Source: Molossus alvarezi (taxonomy: Eukaryota; Chordata; Mammalia; Chiroptera; Molossidae). From it: DNA of 64,000 nucleotides. The stretch is from assembly GCA_037176705.1 (NCBI GenBank), contig CM073888.1:44212810-44276809 (forward strand), read 5' to 3'. The first letter of the stretch is position 1; the number at the start of each line of letters is the position of its first letter. The position numbers were made by a program, and so were the translations under genes. The notes under the pieces were generated by a model. It worked only from the letters and a program-made list of their open reading frames with translations. It did no database searches and was not told the origin of the DNA. Positions 57,011 through 64,000 of this stretch are shown here, piece by piece.

Positions 57011-59649
57011 GATTTATTACACAGCCCATAACAGTACGTGCAGCCCAATTTAGGGGGGATAATAGTATGAGAACCAAGGCTACAAGAGCAGTGGTCAAGA
57101 GAATGTTTGGACATGTGAACTGTGCCCTTTACTATTGCTGTATGACTCAGGGTTTCATTATTTGGAAAAAAGGGATCATTTCACCCTCATCAATGAAATC
57201 TGTGCCCTGTCTATGGGAGGGGGTGGGGGAAAAAAAAAAAAAAGGAATTCGGTGAGCCTTCTATTTAGGCAGAAACTCTTGAACATACTCTCAAGAATTC
57301 CTTTGCTAATAACCCCAATTTACCTTGCCTGCTCTTCCAGATGTCTTAAAATAGCACGATTTCCCACAGTCTCGTTGAATGATGGTTCTCCACTTAGGAA
57401 AACGTTTCTGCATTAGGTTTCATTTAATTGCATTTTTTTTTACTCTGAGCTTCAAATTCAATTTGGGAGCACAGTTAACTCATACAAAGCTTTCTGGCAA
57501 TTTCATTTTGGTTAGCATTTGGATTTGGGGGAGGGAAATAGATTCTTTCCCGTTGATATTTTTCAAAGGTGTTTCTAGATATTAATATAGAAATCAGAGA
57601 ACAATCAGGAACAGAAGGCCTACTCACCTGAGGCTGAATGCACGTCAAACACTGAGAAAAAGAAAGGTTTGGGCACGCGTGGGGGTGATGGTCTCGCCCT
57701 CAGCGCAGCTGTACCACTGTGATAAGAGAGCAGAGCTCAGTATGTGCTGAGCCAACCAAAGTTTATCCTACAAACTGAGGGAGTAAAGGAAGAACTTCCT
57801 GTGCAATCTATCTAGTGTTGGCCTTTAAAAGGTTGCAATGTGAAAAGCTATGAGCATGACACATGCTTGCGGGGGGCTTTCCAACAGGATTTCCTGTGCT
57901 GGAAAGGAAGCTTATTGGGAGTCTTTTACTTCATTCACAAATGTGGAGACCAGTATGGCTGTTAAGAGCTTCATTTTGCAGTCATGGAATCTAATCTAAT
58001 CTAATCCAGTCAGCTCAGAGCATGCTGTTTCTAATGTATAAGAAACATATGCATTCTGTACTTATTTTAAATATAGTGTAATCTTGAATGCGAACATCTT
58101 TCTTAAATATTTCATGTATTTTTTTCTCATCACTTTAAAATGTAATTCTGCCAGCTAAAGCAGACTTTCCATTGGGCACTTTAGTCTCTGTGCCAGTGTG
58201 GGACATTCGCTCAAATTAAAATTTAAATCATGCTGAGTTTTAAATGGAATGTGTTGCTAAGACTTTGAAAAGATTTACATTGCATAAATATTAAAAAAAA
58301 AAACTAAAGTAGTCACAAAATTATCATTCCATTAGCATCGTTTGGAATAAGTCACGACTCAAAGCATCAGTTAAGAGCTGATAAATGTATACTGATAGTC
58401 TATTAGTTAAGTTTTTCAGAATCTTCATATTTACCATTGTTAGATATTGTTTTAAAGTTTCTTTTGAGAAAAGAGGAAAACATGTAAGTTTGAATTCAGC
58501 TATACCTTTTGGCAAAAAAAAGGTTACCTTAAGGAAGCCTTGCCACTTGATTCTTTTGCTTCAGATGAGTACAAAGACCCTTGATGTATGTAATAAAAAT
58601 ATGCATTGTGATTGTATATGCAGACGGTGGGCTGGACATCCAAACCTAAGCAGGTTGGTTGCAGGTGCCATAACCCTGCTTTACGCCTCGTCAGAAGGAC
58701 CGGAGGTACATGCTCAAAAGTCTTCCCTAAAATGATGGACCAGATTTGGTTATAAAGTAACAAAGTTGACTTTAACCTGTAAAGGTGGAACATTTGTTTA
58801 TTTTCTCTTCCCTTAAATTGCAGTTAACTTGTTTCTAAACATTGAAACAAATGATAGCCACATGAAGGGGCCTGCACAAATCTAATTGCTTAGAATTAGT
58901 TTGCATGTTTATTTTTTTTGTTAATTGCTTTTATTTATTTATTTACTTATTTATTTATTTATTTTTGTCACATTTGTTTATTTCCAACGGTCATGGCAAC
59001 CTCATTCTTCACCAAATTAATCTCTCCTTTCTCTGGATCCTGTCTGTGTCACTCAAATTGTATACAGTGTTATTTTAGTGTTAATTTGACCTCATAATTA
59101 GATTATACAGCATGTATTTCTTATACACAGTGTATTTATGTATGTAATGCAACATTTAGGGACAGTAGGTTTTTATAAAGTAGATTTTTAATAAGTATTG
59201 TGTGATAGAATACTACCCTGAATTTTGTGTTAATCATTTGTGGCTAAAATTGCTGCAATTTTTTGTTCTCCTTTTTGTGCTCCTTTCTTCTTTAGGAATA
59301 CAACTTCTCATGTTTCAGCTGGACACACACCTTCTAAAGACTGTTTCACACTTGCCCTCAAAGTTTCTTATGACGTGACTAAGTTCTGTGCAGCCTCTGT
59401 GCTGTGTCCTCAGAAGGACTGTGCTCTTCTCTCTTTCCCCTTTGTGTTAGTTGGAATGTGGATGTGATGGCAGGAACTGAAGCAGTGCCTTAGAGACCAT
59501 GAGTCAGAAGCCAGATGTTGAGGATAGACAGCAAACTGATTGAAGAAGCAGGTTTTGTTTGCCCCAGCCCAGGTTAGCAGGAAGTGCATGGCACTTCCCT
59601 GATCATTTGGCTGATATACTCTGGTAAGTTTTAAAAAATATTTATCACA
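57011..59649. other. Intronic sequence, no gene recognised
   Basis: Poly(A) at 57230-57243 and a (TTTA)n stretch at 58930-58965 were seen. No confident repeat family or gene in the rest of this 2.6-kb stretch. Confidence 0.35.
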
Positions 59650-59905
59650 CCCTGGCCCGTTTGGCTCAGCAGTTTGGCCCATGGACCAAAGAATCTCAGG
59701 TTCAATTCCAGTCAAGGGGCACATACCTCGGTTGCAATTTGATCCTGGCCCTAGTTGGGGTTGTGTGGGAGGCAACCAATCGATGTGTCTCTCTCACATT
59801 GATGTTTCTCTCTCTCTCTCTCTGTCTCCCTCCCTTCTTCCCTCCCATCCACTCTTTCTGAAAATCAATGGAAAAATATCCTCAGGTGAGGTTTAAAAAA
59901 AGAAA
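59650..59905 (+). mobile_element. VES SINE, full length
   Basis: Head ACCCTGGCCCGTTTGGCTCAG, CT-rich stretch, hairpin TCCTCAGGTGAGG and A run. AAAATATTTATC occurs before and after. Confidence 0.92.
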
Positions 59906-60061
59906 CAAAATATTTATCTTTGACAAAGTAGTCCAGTTACATGTCTAGTCACGTGCTGATTGAGGATCTGAGGATCCCTGCCTTTGCCCCTGGTTTTGGA
60001 TTTTACCTTAAGTGACAATTCTGATACTGTTAGTGTCTTACTAAAGGATTTAAAAAAATAA

Positions 60062-60262
60062 TTCTGATACTGTAGCATATATTTGAAAGTTGCTAAGAGA
60101 GTAGATCTTAAAAGTTCTCATCACAAGAAAAAAATGAGTAACTGTGTGTAGTGATAGATTTAACTAGACTTATTGTGATGATCATTTTGCAATACTGTAT
60201 ATACAAATATCAAATTGTTGTTTTACATCTGAAACTAACATTTGTCAGTTTTATCTCCGTTT
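60062..60262 (+). mobile_element. L1M 3' end, same strand as SRGAP1
   Basis: GAAAGTTGCTAAGAGAGTAG, CTTAAAAGTTCTCATCACAAG, TAACTAGACTTATTGTGATG and TACATCTGAAACTAACATTTG are L1M 3' UTR in sense orientation, ending at 60262 with an A-rich stretch. It is the only clear sense-oriented L1 in the window. Confidence 0.75.
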
Positions 60263-61107
60263 AAAAAATAATTCTAAAGCATGCTATGTTCAATTACAAA
60301 ACTAAGTGTTACGGTCATTTATCAGAGTCTGGGTGCAGGAGAGGGTAGTAGCTGCCTGTCCCGATTATCTGATAACTGACTTGTCATTCTCACTGAGTTG
60401 ATATGAGCTGAGCGAAGAGGAGCCCCAGCTCGGAAATAGTAGGTGGTCTGACTGTTGAAAAAGGACCAGCATCTTTTGGAAAAACCAAGTCGACGCACCA
60501 AAGCTCATGCAGTTTTCATACAGGCGAGTCAGAAAGCTCTACTGAAAAGCTCAAGCAGCAGCTCTGATTTATACACAGCTCTAAACTAGCACGCCTGGTC
60601 AGTCCGCTTCCTAGTTCACAGAACAATGGAGTGAGTACGTGGGGAGGGGGGAAAGGATGCGTGCTGTATAAGCAGGCTCGGAGACAGAGCGAGAAGTCAT
60701 TGCAGACAGGATGACAACACAGGAAGGACTGAAGCCACCACAGCCTGGGACAGACACTCCCACATGCCTCCCTAAGCCCTTGTGCTATGTCGGAACCATA
60801 GCACAGCAGAAGGTAATAGTGTTTATGGAGATGAGCCTGAGTCATCCACGTAGCGTGCTTAGTGCATTGTGTTTTAGAAGATTAGAATCACTCCGATGCA
60901 TGGAGGAATGATAACTTGCAGCCCTGAAACTCTAGGGGACAAACCAGGCAGACTGACCGATTCAACTGTGTCAAAATTAATAACTTCTACATGCAGAAAA
61001 AAAGAAACCAGAACAAAATAAGGCATACAACAAACTGGGAAAACTAATTTTATTATTTATAACTGGCAAAGTATTAATATTACAACCTAGAGAGGGGTCC
61101 AGAATTT
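60263..61107. other. Intronic sequence, nothing recognised
   Basis: No repeat or gene signature recognised. Confidence 0.3.
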
Positions 61108-61346
61108 TTTTTTTAAATCCTCACCCGAGGACATTTTTGCATTTATCTTCAGAGAGAGCAGGAGGTAGGAAGAGAGAGAGAGAAACATTGACGTGAGAGA
61201 GACACATCAAGTGGTTGCGATCCACACGACTCCAACCGGGTCTGGAGACAAACTGCAACCGAAGTACGTGCCCTTAGCAAGAACCGAACCCGGACTCTCT
61301 GGTCCGCGGGCCGATGCTCTAACCACTGAGCCAAGCTAGGTAGGGC
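61108..61346 (-). mobile_element. VES SINE, full length, - orientation, with perfect TSD
   Basis: Hairpin TCCTCACCCGAGGA at 61120-61133 and head complement at 61346. GGGTCCAGAATTTTT occurs at 61095-61109 and again at 61347-61361 without a mismatch. Confidence 0.95.
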
Positions 61347-61480
61347 AGGGTCCAGAATTTTTACTAGGAGAGGGAAGAGTCCATGCAGCTGATAGGTTTT
61401 AAAAAAAATGTTTGTACAAAGATAATAGAACTATGTTACTTCTAAAAACATGTATTTTTATATTTAAAAATTTCAATGAG

Positions 61481-61556
61481 CCCTGGCAGAGTGGCTCAGT
61501 TGGTTGGATCGTCATCCCGTACACCGAAGGGTTGCAGGCTCAATTCCTGGTCTGTC
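61481..61556 (+). mobile_element. VES SINE, 5' half only
   Basis: Head AGCCCTGGCAGAGTGGCTCAG to CAATTCCTGGTC, then an abrupt switch to L1 sequence. The 3' half with the CT-rich stretch and tail is missing. Confidence 0.85.
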
Positions 61557-61830
61557 TCTATAAATCTGCCTTTTCTAGACATTTTATATACATGGAATCA
61601 AACAGAATGTGTTATTTTGCATCTGGCTTCTTTCACTTAATGTCGTTGAGGTTCATCGGACCTTGTAGCAGGGGTCAGTAGTTTGCTTCTTTCCAGTGCC
61701 GAGGACATTCCGCCCTGTGGGTTTTGCATTTTGTTTCTCCAGTCACCCTTTCATGGGCATTGGATCATTTCCACTCACATTTATGCTTTGTGTTTACATC
61801 AAATTGGCACCAATAACCATTATAAAGCTA
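61557..61830 (-). mobile_element. L1M 3' UTR fragment
   Basis: CTATAAATCTGCCTTTTCTAG, ATACATGGAATCAAACAG, GCATCTGGCTTCTTTCACTTAATG and CATGGGCATTGGATC are reversed L1M landmarks. The same region of another L1 copy is at 62930-63100. Confidence 0.65.
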
Positions 61831-62715
61831 AAATTATGACACAGGATATCTCCATTTGAGGTTTTTAAAATTATTTCCCGGGATTTCTGAGAATTAAAAG
61901 GGTCCATCCATTATTCACATTTAAGAAACCCTGTTTATGTATGTGAGATTTATGAGCAGAATCTTAGTGACTGGACTCCCCACCCCCACCCCCACAAAGC
62001 CCCCACAGCCCATAAACTGTTAGACAAAACAATACTTATCTCTCTCTCCGTATGGTTTACTTAAATGCACAGTGAAAACTATGTCTTGTTTCTGCCCAGT
62101 AAAGTTAGAACAAGTTTTATAGTAACCTATCAGCATCGTTAAGTGGATCCTTAAAGGAATATTTATTCTGGATCAGTTCTTCAAAGGCAATTAGTTTATA
62201 TATTGCACTTTGCCTCAAAAATGTTATGGTATTTGTATCTATCCTCCAGCCTTCCCTAAATATCTTAAAAAATAAATAAATAAATAAATCTTCTCCCAAC
62301 AAACTGACTTGGGATCACTTAAGCTTTGGGGAAATTTATTGGAATTCTAATAATGGAAAACAAAATTGAAGGACAGTTGAGCAACCAGGATCCAGGGTAG
62401 CTCTGGGGAGCAAAGTTATGAGAATTAAAAGACAGTGTCTTTGGGTGCTGATATTCAAATAATTCAACTCCAGATGCCTTTAGTCCTGATGTGAGCTTGC
62501 TCAAACCCAGTGTCTGGGAGGCTGGGTTTCTGTTTATCCTGAGGGGAGCATGGAGAGTAGTCACAGGAGACCCACCGCACAGAGACATCAAGCTCCTACA
62601 CTTTGCCTTTTTTTCTCTTCTTCTCTAGTAGGATCTTACCTTTAACACATCTCTGTTTTTAAAAGGTTCTCTGTTGATCTGCCTTGATTATCTAACTACT
62701 TCCTGCCCCCCTTTA
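61831..62715. other. Intronic sequence, nothing recognised
   Basis: No repeat or gene signature recognised; an (AAAT)n stretch at 62268-62288. Confidence 0.3.
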
Positions 62716-64000
62716 CAGCTTTATTGAGCTATATTTCACATACCATAAAATTCACACATTTAAAGTGGTTCAGTGGTTTTTAGTATATTCACAGAGTGCC
62801 ATCACAATCTATGGTTAGAACATTTTCTGTACCCCCCAAAAGAAATGCCTTAAGCAGTCATTATCAGCCACCCCAATTACAGCTCTCCTCTCTGCCACAT
62901 CCTACTCCCACCCCAAGCAATCAGTATTCTACTTTCTGTCTCTATGGATTAGCCTATTCTGGGCTTTTCACATAAAAAGAAGCATACATTATGTGGCCTC
63001 TGGACTGGCTTCATTCACTGAGCATATCTTTTCAAGGTCCATCTGTGTTGTAGCATGTATCAGTACTTCACTGCTTTTTATGACTAAGTAATATCCCATT
63101 GTATGGCTATACCGATTTTGTTTCTCCATTCATCAGCTGATGGACATTGAGGGTTATTCATTGCTTTTTTGTCTTGAAAACTATTATAAATAGTACTGCT
63201 ATGAGCATTTGTGTATGAGTTTTGTATGACCATATATTTTTAGCTTCCTTGGTCATATACCTAGGAGTGGAATGGCTGAGTTATGTGGTTAACCTGTGTT
63301 TACCATTTTGAGAAATTGCCAAGTTGTTTTCCAAAGTGGCTGCACCATTTTATGTTCCCAACAGGAATACGAGGGTGCTAATTTTCTTCACATTCTCACC
63401 AACACTTGTTATTATATAACTTGTTGGTTTTGATTTGCATCTCTCTGATGGCTAGTGATGTTAAGCATCTTTCATGTGCTTAATGGGTATTTGTATATCT
63501 TCTATATAATTCTTTGCCCATTTTTAAATTGAGCTATTGCCCTGGCCGGTTTGGCTCAGCGGTTGGAGCATCCAACTGCGGTCTGGAGAGACCCGGGTTC
63601 GGTTCCCGCTAAGGGCATGTACCTCGGTTGCAGTTTGTCCCCGGCCCTGGTTGGTCGTGCGGGTGGCAGCCACTCGATGTGTCCCTTTCACATCGATGTT
63701 TCCCTCTCTCTCTCTTCCTCTCTCTCCCTCCCACTCTATCTGTACAAAAAATGGAAAAATGTCCTCGGGTGAGGATAAAAAAAATAAAATAAAATAAAAT
63801 GAAAAAATAAAAACAAATTAAATTGAGCTATTTGTCTTTATTGTTGAATTGTAAGTTCTTTATATATTGTGTATACAAATCCCTAGTGAAAGATACATGA
63901 CTTGCAGATATTTTCTCCCATTCTATGGATTGTCTTTTCATTTTCTTGATGGTGTTCTGTGAGACATAAAACTTTTTTTTTCAATTTTTATTAATTTATT
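62716..64000 (-). mobile_element. L1M 3' UTR, antisense, split by a VES SINE, runs off the window
   Basis: It begins at the reversed 3' terminus (ACAGCTTTATTGAGC), then ACTTTCTGTCTCTATGGATTAG, TGTTGTAGCATGTATCAGTAC, TACCTAGGAGTGGAATGGC, CAAAGTGGCTGCACCATTTTATG and, past the SINE, TTGTAAGTTCTTTATATATTG and ATTTTCTCCCATTCTATGG, all in order. The left part ends at about 63537 and the rest resumes at about 63818. Confidence 0.85.
63538..63817 (+). mobile_element. VES SINE, full length, young-looking, inside L1
   Basis: Head GCCCTGGCCGGTTTGGCTCAG, hairpin TCCTCGGGTGAGGA intact, tail of (AAAAT)n. TTAAATTGAGCTATT precedes it at about 63524 and follows at about 63818 as a target duplication. Confidence 0.95.

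Larger units (their letters stand above)
12341..64000 (+). other. SRGAP1: SRGAP1 intron 1 (5' part, at least 51.6 kb)
   Basis: No sequence encoding the conserved residues that follow (EIRAQL... and the rest of the F-BAR domain) occurs downstream, so the window ends inside the first intron. A very long first intron is usual for mammalian SRGAP genes. Everything listed below lies in it and would be part of the pre-mRNA. Confidence 0.85.

Overview
The window is mammalian nuclear DNA, almost certainly from a vespertilionid (yangochiropteran) bat. At least 28 copies of the tRNA-derived bat SINE VES are spread through it. They start with GCCCTGGCC and A-box/B-box motifs, run into a CT-rich stretch and mostly end in a TCCTC/GAGGA hairpin before an A tail. 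It also holds a hAT element with SPIN-type termini, a long open Tigger transposase, L1 3' ends, MIR/L2 relics and MER-type DNA transposon fossils. There is no prokaryotic, plasmid or viral organisation.

Layout. Positions 1-2038 are the 3' part of a Tigger (pogo-type) DNA transposon with a 555-codon transposase frame that keeps its DDD catalytic triad; the N-terminal helix-turn-helix is broken by a frame change near 42-58. A 193-bp SPIN-like hAT MITE with a perfect 8-bp target duplication lies just downstream (2073-2265), followed by three nested VES SINEs (2331-3023). From 3.0 to 10.7 kb the DNA is intergenic with old L1, MIR, L2 and hAT fragments.

Positions about 11170-12130 form a CpG island, and 12274-12340 encode the first 22 residues of SRGAP1 (Slit-Robo Rho GTPase-activating protein 1), followed by a strong GTAAGG donor. 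This is the only recognised host protein-coding exon. Everything from 12341 to the end is best read as the first, very long intron of SRGAP1 on the + strand; the exon 2 sequence expected after the donor is not present.

Inside the intron are: about 3 kb of L1 ORF2 in antisense (20530-23575), several more antisense L1 3' ends, a Tigger fossil split by an LTR-like insertion (26136-27246) with a 127-bp piece duplicated downstream (27624-27750), a second Tigger-type fossil (42276-42760), a MER20-like element (41123-41337), an RPS11 retropseudogene (47259-47670), a mariner-type MITE (52635-52768), a large inverted repeat with arms of about 220 bp (54176-54791), and an LTR-like repeat seen three times. 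Microsatellites and AT-rich tracts are scattered.

The most interesting points are the near-intact transposase upstream of the SRGAP1 promoter, the SPIN-like insertion with unbroken hallmarks, two strong-context uORFs in the probable SRGAP1 leader, the inverted duplication at 54.2-54.8 kb, and the hairpin shared by VES tails. Repeat family names are from recognition of consensus patterns and were not verified by a search.
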